Below are positions 9,601 to 17,361 of a DNA stretch of 24,750 bases, one piece after another. Each line of letters begins with the position of its first letter. The stretch's first letter is position 1. A program made the position numbers and the translations under genes. The DNA comes from Saccoglossus kowalevskii (Eukaryota > Hemichordata > Enteropneusta > Harrimaniidae). The notes beneath the pieces are model-generated. The model saw only the letters and a list, made by a program, of their open reading frames with translations, searched no databases and was not told where the DNA came from. Where the stretch lies: contig NW_003114469.1 in the NCBI RefSeq assembly GCF_000003605.2, positions 16,298 to 41,047 on the forward strand, given 5' to 3'.

Positions 9601-12222
9601 TATACAATCAAGACAGTTTTACAATATTGTTTTCATTTTATTAATCTGGCTTGCATTTAAATATTTTGTTTTACAGTCTAGCATTCCAAAGAGAACAGTA
9701 CCTGAAAGAAAAACGTGAGCAATGTGATGCATATCAGAGAGCGCTATCAGCTCAGGTAAGATTACCATCGATAGTAATGCATGAAACGTCACACATGAGC
9801 AAACACTAGCGATTGGCTGTGATGATGTAATACCACTATCTGTGAGGATCAATTGAGAATGAGTTGTTTAATTTTCAATTGAAGTTTAAAGTGCTAATGT
9901 ATAATTGTATTATTGTCTTACCTGCATATTTTCACCGTACTTAGGTTACAATCCGTAATGGTTTACCCGATCCTTGCGATAGCAGAGACTCAGATCCAGG
10001 ACAGTCAGGCAGTGATAGCTTAGTTCCTCAAAATAAACTGTTAGGGTCTCTGTCACTACCCACCATCATTCTACAATTCAACAAAGGATGCGAATCACCT
10101 TTCAGATCCGTTAGTATATAGTTAGTTAGGTTATAATAGTGGCTAAGCAATCAAGCATAGTTGGCAGATTCAGTTGATTTTCTCTGCATCTGAAATCACA
10201 AATTTTAGTATTTAATTTGGAAAAAATAATATATATACATATCCTAAGGAAGGGTGCACAAGTTATTTAAATAATAGTGACTAAGCAAACAAGTATATTT
10301 AGCAATATTCATTTTTTCTGCATGTTTTAGTAGATATATTTTCAGTAAACTAAGAGATGGGCACATTGTCCCCCTCATTTACATTTAGTTATTACCTAAG
10401 GATCTTTATAGACAGGTGGTCTTTATATGGAGGTTGGATTATGCTTTTATGGATCACCAAATAATGAGATGGTACATTTAAATACTTGAGTTGATTAAAA
10501 TCAAGTTTGACTTGAGGAAATTCAAATTCCTTTTATAAACAATGCTTAGTATTAATTAGCTAATTGTGCATTTAAGTAATAGTGGCTAAGCAATTTATTA
10601 CACAAATGTAGTAGGAAAAGTTTAATTTTCTATGCGTTAGAATTCACAAATTATATGGCATGGGTAACGTTGGAATGGAGGCATTTGAACGTGTGAATAA
10701 AAAAAATCTGGATAATCATTTGTGTACCTGTGTACGTTATATGCAAAAAATATTAAAGACGAGTTGTGCATTGGCAGCCATATTTTTAACATTGTTGAAG
10801 TCTCTAGGATTCATAGATTTAGTAATTGCCGAACTATAGCAAGAAATTTGAATTCCCAACTTGCTGAATCTTGATTTCTGAAAGTGTTAAATAGTCGCAA
10901 ATAAACATGAATTCACAATATGGACTGACAGACAGAAAAAGACACATTTTCTTAAATTTTGCAAAATTATGACATTTTTTAGCATCGGAAAATTCTCTGA
11001 GGTCCTTCAACATGGAATATGCCAGCAACTTTTGCGAAATTTTCACAAATGCCATGAAATCATCGAATTGCGTGATTTTCTAGTAGCGCAAAATTAACAG
11101 GTCTGTCATCCACTGCATTTTTGTTACACAGGTACGGTTCAAGCCACTTCCTCTTCCTGCTGCGGTGTCTGATTCAAAAGAGCCTATATTTGGCAAGAAT
11201 GACTGCACCAATGAAAAGCTGGCTGACCAACGCCGTCGTGCACATGAAATTTATCAAGAGCAACTGGACACTGTAGCTAATAAGAAGAAAGATCAAATCC
11301 TACGCCATCTGCGATCACAGCGAGAAGAAGTAGATATGCTGGAAAGAACACGAAGAGAGTAAGTAATACAGATTATTTTGATGAATACATATTATAATTG
11401 TACAGCAGGTTAACCTTCTCACCATAAAAAAATTCTCACCCAAATCATTCTGCACTTTTTTTTTTATATTCTTCAATATTTCAATTTGAATTTTTTATCT
11501 AAAAAACTTTGCTATTTTTGTCTCAATCTTTTGATGAAAAGTGCAGACTAGTACTGTAAATGGGAATATTTTGTGAATTTGTGATGAAAAGAAGGAACTG
11601 GTGGTGAAAAGGTTAAAACAAAATTGATTTCACATTTGTTTATATTATTTTTGATATAATGGACAACAGAAATAGTAGTCATGCAGTAAACATGTGCGCA
11701 GTGCAAAACGTTTTTCCCATTTCGGGATATAATCTCTCATTAATTTATTACTACAAGCAGGAAAATGATGTACAATCATGAGAATACCAGAAAGTTAGCA
11801 CTTAGGCAGTATGGGGTTGCATTGACTACACTAATAGTATATTTTTGTGGTCTTTATGTTATAACCTCATATTACACAGGTTATAATAACTATGGTAAAG
11901 TGCCGCATCAATTCAGAATAATCAAAATAATCTGACTTGCATATTTGTTTTTTCTAGTTTGATCGCCGACCGTGCTACACATCATGAACGAAACTTCACC
12001 ATGCGCAAGTCTCTGGAGTCTGATTGGAAGAAAGCCTTTGAAGCCAAGAAATATCGTGACTTCGACGAGCGAATGCGTGGTACCAGTGCAGGAATGTTGC
12101 TTCATGAACAGTGCGATAAATACAAAAGATGCGGCCAGTGCAAACGGCGACTGGAAAACTGTGGCGAATCAAACATCTGGAGCGAGTCTCGGTACATTCC
12201 TGGATCACGTCTAATAATGTAA
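439..12222 (+). CDS. CCDC81: CCDC81 orthologue, C-terminal 618 codons in nine exons (5' end outside window)
   Basis: The exons 439-695, 3277-3356, 6427-6614, 7555-8039, 8317-8424, 9014-9183, 9677-9755, 11132-11358 and 11958-12222 join in frame with GT-AG introns into 618 residues plus a split first codon. Order of parts: second HU-like domain (residues 1-90), an acidic/basic low-complexity linker (about 112-175), a Ser/Pro-rich linker with a Cys/His cluster (176-295), then charged helical coiled coil (about 300-580), and a Cys-rich tail ending PGSRLIM. Landmarks remembered from vertebrate CCDC81 recur in the same order: EGPF.RD, NVEFTF.GIG, FYKDF, NLGVAEAI, RPL.P, LEQVQL.EE, EPIFGKN, ADR, CDKY/CEKY, GESN.W and PGSRL. 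The family is known from centrosomes and centriolar satellites, and its HU-like domains belong to the eukaryotic HU-CCDC81 clade. The first HU-like domain and the true start codon must lie to the left. The identification is secure; the cellular role is taken from vertebrates. Confidence 0.95.
761..803. repeat. 17-bp direct repeat, 2.5 units
   Basis: CTGGTAACTGATCCTAT occurs twice in tandem, followed by CTGGTAATC. It is intronic, just after the HU-like exon. Confidence 0.8.
945..992. mobile_element. Partial copy of the small palindromic element
   Basis: TACTGTATTTGTTCTATTAG then TAGCATGCAC matches the left arm of the element at 8590, followed by a short CATTAATAG return. The right arm has decayed. 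Confidence 0.35.
2910..3106. mobile_element. TACTGTA-ended MITE, copy 1
   Basis: It starts TACTGTAAAAGGGTTAATTA and ends AATTAGTCATTTTACAATA, inverted repeats of about 40 bp (TTCACTGGGTTTTAATTTTGC against the mirror of GCAAAATTTAAACCCAGTGAA). Compared with the copy at 4893 it carries an extra internal duplication around CCACTGAATATG. TA ends suggest a Tc1/mariner-like origin. It lies in the CCDC81 intron before exon 3277. Confidence 0.75.
3277..3356 (+). CDS. CCDC81: CCDC81 exon following the HU-like domain
   Basis: A strong polypyrimidine tract and ACAG precede it, and the donor is CTAG|GTACGT. It starts in phase 0 and leaves two bases. It reads RPDTADSVMSRASYCRPY then TNTLVLP; the RPDT.DSV start is conserved in vertebrate CCDC81 immediately after the HU-like domain. 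The 80-nt length keeps frame with the exon at 6427 (AG+A = Arg, then Ile), reproducing the PRI of vertebrates. Confidence 0.9.
4893..5038. mobile_element. TACTGTA-ended MITE, copy 2
   Basis: It starts TACTGTAAAGGGGTTAATTA and ends AATTAGTCATTTTACAGTA. About 146 bp, nearly identical to copy 1 outside the internal duplication of copy 1, and almost wholly palindromic. It lies within the CCDC81 intron 3357-6426. Confidence 0.8.
5329..5506. mobile_element. Second TACTGTA-type family, copy with TTTATTTTCGC arms
   Basis: The left arm is CTGTGAAATACTTTATTTTC then GCTGGAATTAATTTTC; the right arm is GCGAAAATAAAGTATTCTAC then AGTA, an inverted match. About 178 bp and AT-rich. The same right arm is found at window positions 1-36. 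Confidence 0.6.
6427..6614 (+). CDS. CCDC81: CCDC81 exon: Glu/Lys-rich linker
   Basis: The acceptor is TTTCATTTATAG|A and the donor GAAG|GTATGA. One base completes Arg, 62 codons follow, and one base is carried on. In the correct frame it encodes a strongly acidic stretch (KEADEDVEENEGKK, then EEEEEEGKVEGEKA), which is probably disordered. A different frame here is also open over 107 codons and gives a Lys/Arg-rich peptide. Only the acidic frame links in phase to both neighbouring CCDC81 exons. Confidence 0.85.
6615..7554 (+). other. CCDC81 intron (0.9 kb)
   Basis: The first 550 bp show nothing recognisable. The last 380 bp are the 31-bp minisatellite. Confidence 0.8.
7172..7540. repeat. 31-bp minisatellite (about 11 units) next to a CCDC81 acceptor
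   Basis: The unit is roughly ATATATTTATAATTTATGTG then CATATGTAATG. Eleven GCATATGTAATG-like cores follow one another at about 31-bp spacing, with small variants (GACATG, GTTATA, one longer unit). The array runs into the polypyrimidine-poor acceptor of the exon at 7555. Confidence 0.9.
7555..8039 (+). CDS. CCDC81: CCDC81 large central exon: Ser/Pro linker, Cys/His cluster, start of coiled coil
   Basis: The acceptor is GCATATTATAG|AT, which lies in the last, decayed unit of a 31-bp repeat; the donor is ACAA|GTAAGT. Two bases complete Asp, then 161 codons run to phase 0. Residues 176-279 are Ser/Pro-rich (for example TPSPPNSKPHSPREP), typical of a phosphorylated disordered linker. Residues 280-293 hold CGHALAGQELCYLC, matching the AGQE.CY.C cluster of vertebrate CCDC81. 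From about residue 302, FEIERRRKEMEQDRLLQQFQ starts the charged helix seen across the family. Confidence 0.93.
7869..7910 (+). other. CCDC81: Cys/His cluster in CCDC81 (C-x1-H-x7-C-x2-C)
   Basis: Residues Cys280, His282, Cys290 and Cys293 of the assembled product form CGHALAGQELCYLC. As I recall it, the vertebrate protein has C-x2-H-x7-C-x2-C here. Four potential ligands with a CxxC resemble the first half of a B-box zinc site. Metal binding is an inference. Confidence 0.5.
8049..8195. mobile_element. TTAA-flanked MITE, copy A (piggyBac-like)
   Basis: TTAA at both ends encloses imperfect terminal inverted repeats. The left end is AGGGCGGAAGTCGTCG; the right end read inward on the opposite strand is AGCGCGGTGGTCGTCG. 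The element is about 147 bp, GC-richer than its surroundings, and has no coding capacity. The TTAA target duplication suggests mobilisation by a piggyBac-type transposase. It sits 9 nt downstream of the CCDC81 exon end at 8039 and makes up over half of a 277-nt intron. The element at 16571 is a decayed relative. Confidence 0.75.
8317..8424 (+). CDS. CCDC81: CCDC81 exon, helical region with NLGVAEAI motif
   Basis: The exon is 108 nt, phase 0 at both ends, with TTTTTTCAG|GCT before it and CCAT|GTAAGT after it. It encodes 36 residues including AAFNLGVAEAIKAKKRE. NLGVAEAI is one of the best conserved strings of vertebrate CCDC81. Because the exon is symmetric, skipping it would preserve frame. 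Confidence 0.95.
8590..8658. mobile_element. Small palindromic element (69 bp)
   Basis: TACTGTATTTATCCTATTAG then TAATGCAT folds back on ATGCACTACTAATAGAG then TAAATATGGTA, leaving a loop of about 12 nt. A related half-copy starts at 945 (TACTGTATTTGTTCTATTAG). Probably a miniature fold-back transposon. Confidence 0.5.
8736..8896. mobile_element. TACTGTA-ended MITE, degenerate
   Basis: TACTGTGAATACATTAATTT at the left and ATAAATGGTTTTACAAATG at the right, with interior resemblance (CTATTTTTGCTGACAAGTAA, CAAAGTGAATATGCTTAGAA) to the other copies. Ends are approximate. It lies in the CCDC81 intron between 8424 and 9014. Confidence 0.5.
9014..9183 (+). CDS. CCDC81: CCDC81 coiled-coil exon (RPLTPP ... 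LEQVQLAEE)
   Basis: The acceptor is TCTCTCCACAG|AGG and the donor GAAGA|GTAAGT. It starts in phase 0 and leaves two bases. It encodes RSYIFQNRPLTPPRFIKQEE and then helix ending LERLEQVQLAEE-type sequence. The RPL.P break and the LEQVQL heptads are shared with the vertebrate protein. Confidence 0.95.
9184..9676 (+). other. CCDC81 intron (0.5 kb)
   Basis: AT-rich. The open plus-strand frame 9188-9427 is out of phase with the coding exon and shows no homology. I see no other feature. Confidence 0.75.
9677..9755 (+). CDS. CCDC81: CCDC81 coiled-coil exon (LAFQREQYLKEK)
   Basis: The acceptor is TTGTTTTACAG|T and the donor GCTCAG|GTAAGA. One base completes Asp, then 26 codons run to phase 0. LAFQREQYLKEKREQCDAYQ then RALSAQ aligns with the vertebrate LA.QR..FLK.K......Y.RAL.AQ segment. 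The phase-0 end allows joining either directly to 11132 or through the optional exon at 9945. Confidence 0.93.
9945..10109 (+). CDS. CCDC81: Candidate optional (cassette) exon of CCDC81
   Basis: An in-frame TAG forms the acceptor itself (CGTACTTAG|GTT). From there 58 codons stay open until a stop at 10119-10121. A GTTAGT donor at 10110 would end the exon after 55 codons (165 nt), phase 0 at both ends, so it could be included or skipped without changing the downstream frame. The stretch is less AT-rich than the flanking intron and encodes polar residues rich in Asp, Ser and Gly (DSRDSDPGQSGSDS). Vertebrate CCDC81 passes directly from RAL.AQ to the segment before EPIFGKN, so inclusion is not the ancestral form. 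Without a donor it would give a truncated isoform. No transcript evidence is available to me. Confidence 0.45.
10137..10650. repeat. Three degenerate copies of a TAGTGRCTAAGCAA-led repeat
   Basis: AGTGGCTAAGCAATCAAGCA at 10138, AGTGACTAAGCAAACAAGTA near 10275 and AGTGGCTAAGCAATTTATTA near 10579 are each followed by a TTTTCTCTGCAT-like or TTTTCTATGCGT-like segment and CACAAATTTTA-like sequence. It is a diverged local repeat in the intron after the optional exon. Confidence 0.5.
11132..11358 (+). CDS. CCDC81: CCDC81 exon with conserved EPIFGKN motif
   Basis: The acceptor is TTTGTTACACAG|GTA and the donor AGAGA|GTAAGT. It starts in phase 0 and leaves two bases after 75 codons. VRFKPLPLPAAVSDS is followed by KEPIFGKND, identical in core to vertebrate SEPIFGKNE. 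The rest is a charged helix, YQEQLDTVANKKKDQILRHL then RSQREEVDMLERTRR. Confidence 0.95.
11359..11957 (+). other. CCDC81 intron (0.6 kb)
   Basis: AT-rich, with long T and A runs. No repeat, RNA or coding signal recognised. Confidence 0.75.
11958..12222 (+). CDS. CCDC81: CCDC81 terminal coding exon, Cys-rich C-terminus and stop
   Basis: The acceptor is GTTTTTTCTAG|T. One base completes Asp, 87 codons follow, and TAA is at 12220-12222. LIADRATHHERNFTMRK continues the helix. Residues 583-599 form C-x5-C-x2-C-x6-C, then GESNIW and PGSRLIM end the protein. Vertebrate CCDC81 shows the same CEKY..C..C block, GESNLW and PGSRLLV end, which fixes this as the true terminus. Confidence 0.97.
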
Positions 12223-13306
12223 AAACAGTTGTTTTAGGTTACCATAACAACAGACAATTTTCTAACCATATGCAATGTACATCAGATTTAAGTGTGAACA
12301 AATTTGAAGTCATGTGATTAAAGTGAAACGCGCAAATATGTCTTTTGTACATTTTGTAGAGAAGAGGGGGTTTGATTGATATGAAATACTGGTAGCTGTT
12401 TTGCACATGTTCATTTTTACTTTAGTATTACTGTGTGAAACATGCCTGTGCCAATTTTGCGTTTTTTTCATGTATATTCCGTCCATCAGCATTAAAACCC
12501 CAATACCGGTAGTCCGTCCAACCGTATCCATAACAAAGTCATCTAGCAGTTTTGTACTTTTATTTCATATCATCATACATTATCTTACAATATGTTTATG
12601 GCTGTTCTTACCTTGGTACAAACAGGCTTTCGCTATTTTTTTTGTTTCATTTTATCGTTACAGTGTTGAGTAGTTAAGTTAATATTTCTCGATGTCCTGT
12701 GCTAGTTAAGACATTGCCTGCTGACTTTTTCCTCCATTCATTTTGGTATGTCTGTGAAGGCAATGTGTTAGCCCCTAGAGTGTCAAAATCTTTTCAACCA
12801 AAATTTTACCTATTTTTAATTATTTTTCCATATTATTTTTGAACCAAATAGTCAGAATTCCCTATCAGCTACAGGTCTACATCAAAAGTTTGGAAAAAAA
12901 ATCTGTGAAAATGTAATATTTTATTTTGTGAATGGTGTTGTTGACGTTGGCGCTCATAAGTTTAAGACTAGTCATACACTGCAAATACAGTAATGTATGA
13001 AATTACAAATTCTGTGGAGAATTAATTTATTTAAAATTATACTGTTGTGTTAATGGCGCTGATATGCGCAACTAAGTTGTGATTATCTGTAGAGAATCTA
13101 TTCCATGATAGGGTTCAGCTTATTACACTGCTGATTTTGACTTGAAGGTTTGAGAAAATGTACTGCATTTTGAAATATTCAGTATGAGGTTCAATACCAG
13201 GTTTAACAGCAAAAAGTAAGCGGTCAAATTGTATTGTTTAACACAGATTTTGGAAAAGTAGATGGCTATAAACCTGTTTAAGAACACGTCCATAAGCAGG
13301 CGGCTT

Positions 13307-13312
13307 AATAAA
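13307..13312 (+). terminator. Proximal poly(A) signal candidate, CCDC81
   Basis: A canonical AATAAA followed about 10-35 nt later by GGTTGTTTAG and GTGTTGTACTG, which are GU-rich. It would give a 3'UTR of about 1.1 kb. It is a weaker choice than the distal signal because I cannot weigh usage. Confidence 0.4.
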
Positions 13313-13854
13313 CCTTCCACGGTTGTTTAGAGAAAACACTGTGTTGTACTGCATCATTTACTACGTGATACCTTGTCCCATTTACATAAAAAAAATTCTA
13401 ATATTCTTTTACTGTATCTACCGTAGTACGGTAATACATAACAAGCGGTGTGTAAAAAGTTTGTATTCTGATTCAGCATTCTTCACATTCCTTCCAAAAT
13501 GATTCAAGTTAATAACAACTACCAGTATTAAATTAATTACCATAGATTAGTTATTACCGGTATCTTGAAACGACTGGAAACCCGGTGTCTGGATCTGTTT
13601 GGTTTTTTGTACGAATCGTCTTGCACAATTTTATTTTTTTTCAGTAATGAATCATGTCTGTAATTAGTGATTTGCAATATTTTTTCTTTTAGAAAAAGTG
13701 TAATAGTTTTACGCACGGTACATGAATTCTTTGGTTTGTTTGCTTTGTTGAAATGATTAATATATTTACTGCTTCTAGCAATACTGTCTTCTGTTTGTAA
13801 ATATGACTACATCGACTCCAATGAAAATAATGTATGGTTGTAAATATGCTGGAT

Positions 13855-13860
13855 AATAAA
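13855..13860 (+). terminator. Distal poly(A) signal candidate, CCDC81
   Basis: A canonical AATAAA (GGATAATAAAGAG) with a strong GU-rich tract (GTTGTTTGTGTTCT) beginning about 16 nt downstream. It is the best formed 3' end signal between the two genes on this strand. Confidence 0.6.
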
Positions 13861-14080
13861 GAGTTTTACAAGAAATGTTGTTTGTGTTCTACAGTCTGGT
13901 ATAGCTACAGTCCAAGAATACATGAGATTGTGTGGAAGTGTGTTGAAACAGAGGCACATTTCAAATAAATGTGTGCGTGCGTGTTCAGAATCAAAAGTTT
14001 CTGAGCTCTATAATAAACGTATAGTCAGTGAAGAAATTCTTGATCAGCTATCGACAGACACCTGTTCATGGGTGTTGTAT

Positions 14081-14235
14081 TTGAAGTGGGAGGGTCATCA
14101 ACTGCGCATGCACAGGAATGAGTCCCAAGTGCTGATAAAACACGCTAAAAGTGCAAAGGCTCATGGGTAGAAGCTTGTTTGTAAACACGCTATGGCCATC
14201 TGACACATGCGCAGGTGACGACTCCCCCGCTTTAA
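14081..14235. mobile_element. TTAA-type MITE, copy B
   Basis: The left end is TTGAAGTGGGAGGGTCATCA (TTAA decayed to TTGA). The right end read inward is TTAAAGCGGGGGAGTCGTCA. The interior shares long stretches with copy C: CACGCTAAAA, CTCATGGGTAGA, GCTTGTTTGTAAACA and TATGGCCATCTGAC. Non-autonomous and non-coding. Confidence 0.75.
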
Positions 14236-15440
14236 ACTAACTACTGGTAATCAACAGTGTTTTACTTGCTTCCCTTGGTTGAATACATTTGCATGGCTAA
14301 TGAATTAATTTTTCCATCAACGCTATGTGTAACCCTGGAAATGTCTTCAATTTGAACAAAAGCCATTATGGAATTGGATATTACAACTGACAACCATAAC
14401 ACATGTTCAGACAGTCAATCCTCTGTCTAAACATGGAAGGTACCTTTTTTGGTCTAGGGCTCATACCACTAATTGAATTTCCATAGACGACAATGTTAAC
14501 ATATGACGAGATTGGTATATGAAAATGACGAAGAAAGTTGAAAATATGGCTCAAAAATGGGAAATCAACATGCCAGTAATCAACCATATAAAAAAAACTA
14601 ACATGTTGGCCAGCTCAAACTCTTGCAAATCTCAGGTAAACAAGACACACCTACTGTATTTGGATTGCACCAAGAGAAATCACTGGAAAAACACCAAGAT
14701 TAGAACATCCATTAACACACAGAATAAACCCACAGGTACACAGCCGCTAAGTAGTAAACAAAAGACCACATGTTGGTCTCACCTCTGACCCAGGTGATTA
14801 CGCCCTCAAACAGGGAGCACCTGAGAAAAATAATATGTAAAAAATTTCATTGGTTCTTGCAAGGCATTTAAATTGAGGGCTACGAGCAGCCATTGGCTAA
14901 TTAGTGGCATGAGACCTCTAAACTAGATAGAATATGTAAATTGTTGTACGCCCTCTATGGCAGTGACTGGGGAGTTACTGGTGTAATTACAACAAAAAGG
15001 GGCATCACTGTCCCAGAAATAAAATCACAAATGTTTCGGTATGATGGTAAATTCATTTAATACAAATTTGAAATTACAGAGTATACACAAGACACATTGT
15101 GGTATAACTTCATTCCAATTACAGTTTAAAGAAATTACTAGGATTCTCAGATACTGTACTCTCATATCATTTTCTGATTCTACAATATCAGATTTATTAA
15201 AACTTGTGGTATAAATTAATAAATCCATTATGGAAATCTTTTTTGTACCAATCTTATCCTGAATTGTATGAATCAGTTTTTGCATTTTTGCAAAATGTCA
15301 ACAATTCTAAATGCTGTACTAAAGGTTATTGACTTAATGTAATGGGGGGATAGACTTTGCATAAATTAAAGATGTCTGCCTCTATCTGGAAACGCGCCTT
15401 TATATCACATTCTTGCACTCAATTCAAATTGAAATTACGC

Positions 15441-15757
15441 CAATAGCAGAGTTTCAAGTTTTCTGGTTGTTAAGTTTATTACTGAGCATGCACTGCGACA
15501 GAACAGGCCTTTTTTTTTTTATAACAAGTAAATTTTTCGCATGTTGTATACCTAGCGATCTTGTACAAAAGCATGTATTATATTTTGCCCAAGGATACCT
15601 GCGATGCAGCATCAACATGCTAAACTGAAGGTGCTATTAAATATTTGCCCAAAACTGCATATTTCTGCTAACCAGAAAATGAGTAAAAGCAAATTCTATC
15701 ACCTTCCTTCATACACATGGTAGATAAGCAACCAGGCAACCTGAAACTCTGCTATTG
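15441..15757. mobile_element. Inverted-repeat (fold-back) element of about 317 bp
   Basis: The left arm 15441-15471 (CAATAGCAGAGTTTCAAGTT then TTCTGGTTGTT) is the imperfect inverse of 15727-15757 (AACCAGGCAACCTGAAACTC then TGCTATTG). The interior has no coding frame I trust. No clear target duplication is visible. Confidence 0.5.
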
Positions 15758-15777
15758 ATGATGACATCACCTACATG

Positions 15778-15943
15778 TTAAAGCGGGAGGGTCGTCACCT
15801 GTGCACGCGTGCGAATAGAGTCCCAATCGACGATAACACCACACGCTAAAAACGCAAACACTCATGGGTAGACGCTTGTTTGTAAACAATGACACGTTAT
15901 GGCCATCTGACGCATACGCATGTGACGAACTCCCCTGCTTTAA
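15778..15943. mobile_element. TTAA-type MITE, copy C
   Basis: Intact TTAA flanks both sides. The left inverted repeat is AGCGGGAGGGTCGTCACCTG and the right one read inward is AGCAGGGGAGTTCGTCACAT. About 166 bp, the same subfamily as the copy at 14081. It starts 20 bp after the right arm of the inverted-repeat element ending at 15757. Confidence 0.8.
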
Positions 15944-16350
15944 GTAATAACACCCACACACACATTGTGTATAAAGTGTCAGCATAATAGCACCCATTTA
16001 GTTAAAACAGCATTAGCTGTCTCTATCGATCCTTTTTCTCTGAATTTTAATTTTACTAAAACATTTTCCATGTCAATAGTGCAAATTTGTAATGGCTGCT
16101 GCCAGAATGTATACTTTTCATACTGAAAGTACGGCAAGTGAAACAAAAAAATGGCAGCGGATTTCATCAAGATCTCTAGAGGGCGCCCATATATTGAAGC
16201 GAGCCCCATGGATAATTGTTGTGTCACTTTGCCTATCAAATTGTTTGTAAAACAATATTTCAGTGAGATTAGGTCATCATTGTGGTTATATTTAAACAAA
16301 GAAATGTACAAAATAACAGCTATTCCCATCTTAATATACATTTTATTATC

Positions 16351-16565
16351 TACTGTAAAATACGTCTTTTTAGCTAGCATGTTATTTTAGCTAATTTAGC
16401 TAATCTGTAATTTCACTAATTCAAGATGCAGCTAATTTAACAGAAAGTATATTCTTACAGGGAGATAGATAGTCAACACTTTAGCTAAATTAAGATTCTG
16501 TTAATTCATGCCAAGAGTCAAATGTGCTAAAATTGCATGCAGCTATTTCAACATGTTCTACAGTA
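16351..16565. mobile_element. TACTGTA-ended inverted-repeat element with AGCTA repeats
   Basis: It starts TACTGTAAAATACGTCTTTT and ends CATGTTCTACAGTA. TAGCT-containing arms occur at both ends (TTTTTAGCTAGCATG against GCATGCAGCTATTT inverted). About 215 bp, with several TTAGCTAA strings inside. Confidence 0.5.
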
Positions 16566-16570
16566 TGCAC

Positions 16571-16691
16571 TTAAAGCATTACAGCCATCACACTGTGCAG
16601 TGTTTGATATGGGTTTAATAACGTTGTATTCAACACATGTAAAATACATTGAAATTCGAACACGCCCTTCTTGATGACTTCAGGGCTTTAA
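16571..16691. mobile_element. TTAA-type MITE, copy D (decayed)
   Basis: TTAA on both sides. The interior shares TGATATGGG, TGTAAAATACATTG and GAAATTCGAACACGC with copy A at 8049, and its inverted repeats have decayed. It begins 6 bp after the end of a TACTGTA-type element. Confidence 0.6.
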
Positions 16692-17361
16692 CTAAAACAC
16701 TAAAAGTACTTATACAGAATTTGAATTTGGTAACTATCAACCCAAAACTAATGCTAGGTGTCTCCTGATTGGCTTGCTCAGTAGAGGTGTATAGTTGAAA
16801 AACAAAACCTTTCATCACAATCAATAAATAAGCAGTATAAAATGTTGTCATCTAGTTTAAATATAGGATTGAATAAAATGATGCTGAATATTTGCACCAA
16901 AATTGGTCATGGTTTTCAAAGTGAAAGTATGTACTATGAACAAAAGTATGATCATGACCCCCCCCCCCCTTAAATAAAGGTTGCACATTCCACTTTTTTG
17001 AGTAACTGAACTTGCCCGAGTCTAGCTTAGGATAATTCATTTGAAATCTACAAAGGGAATTTAAGGAAATGGTCAATTGTATACTTTTTTCCCCCACTAC
17101 TGTGACAGGATTTTTTTAAACTCCCTTGATTTCAGCCCACACCCAAAATACTCCAGCATCCCAGATTTCAAGCGGGTTACCCCTTGAAAGCTAGCTTTAT
17201 AATAGTTTCATTTAAGTCAGTATACTGAATTTGTCTCTATAAATTCAAGACGTTTGACTTGAAAGGATTATGTATAAACAATACAAGAAGCGTGGTCATG
17301 TTGTTGCCTCACAATTAAATGTACTGTTTCATTATTTTTTAAGAAAATTATAACAATATAT

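Larger units (their letters stand above)
9756..11131 (+). other. CCDC81 intron with optional exon and local repeats
   Basis: It holds the candidate cassette exon (9945-10109) and the degenerate repeat at 10137-10650. I see nothing identifiable from 10660 to 11131. Confidence 0.7.
12223..13880 (+). other. CCDC81: CCDC81 3' untranslated region (approximate end)
   Basis: No open frame with recognisable homology follows the stop. The AT-rich tract runs to a canonical AATAAA at 13855-13860 followed by GTTGTTTGTGTTCT, a typical GU-rich downstream element. Cleavage is therefore expected around 13870-13885. An earlier AATAAA at 13307 would give a shorter 3'UTR. Confidence 0.55.

Noticed and set aside
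13922-14170. 82-codon plus-strand frame after the CCDC81 poly(A) site
   Set aside because: It runs into the TTAA MITE at 14081 and has no recognisable protein content.
15979-16380. 133-codon minus-strand open frame in the spacer
   Set aside because: The other strand is also open for much of it, composition is that of AT-rich non-coding DNA, no domain is recognisable, and part overlaps a MITE end.
16958-16969. Run of 12 C
   Set aside because: A homopolymer, possibly length-variable or a sequencing error, with no gene or motif tied to it.
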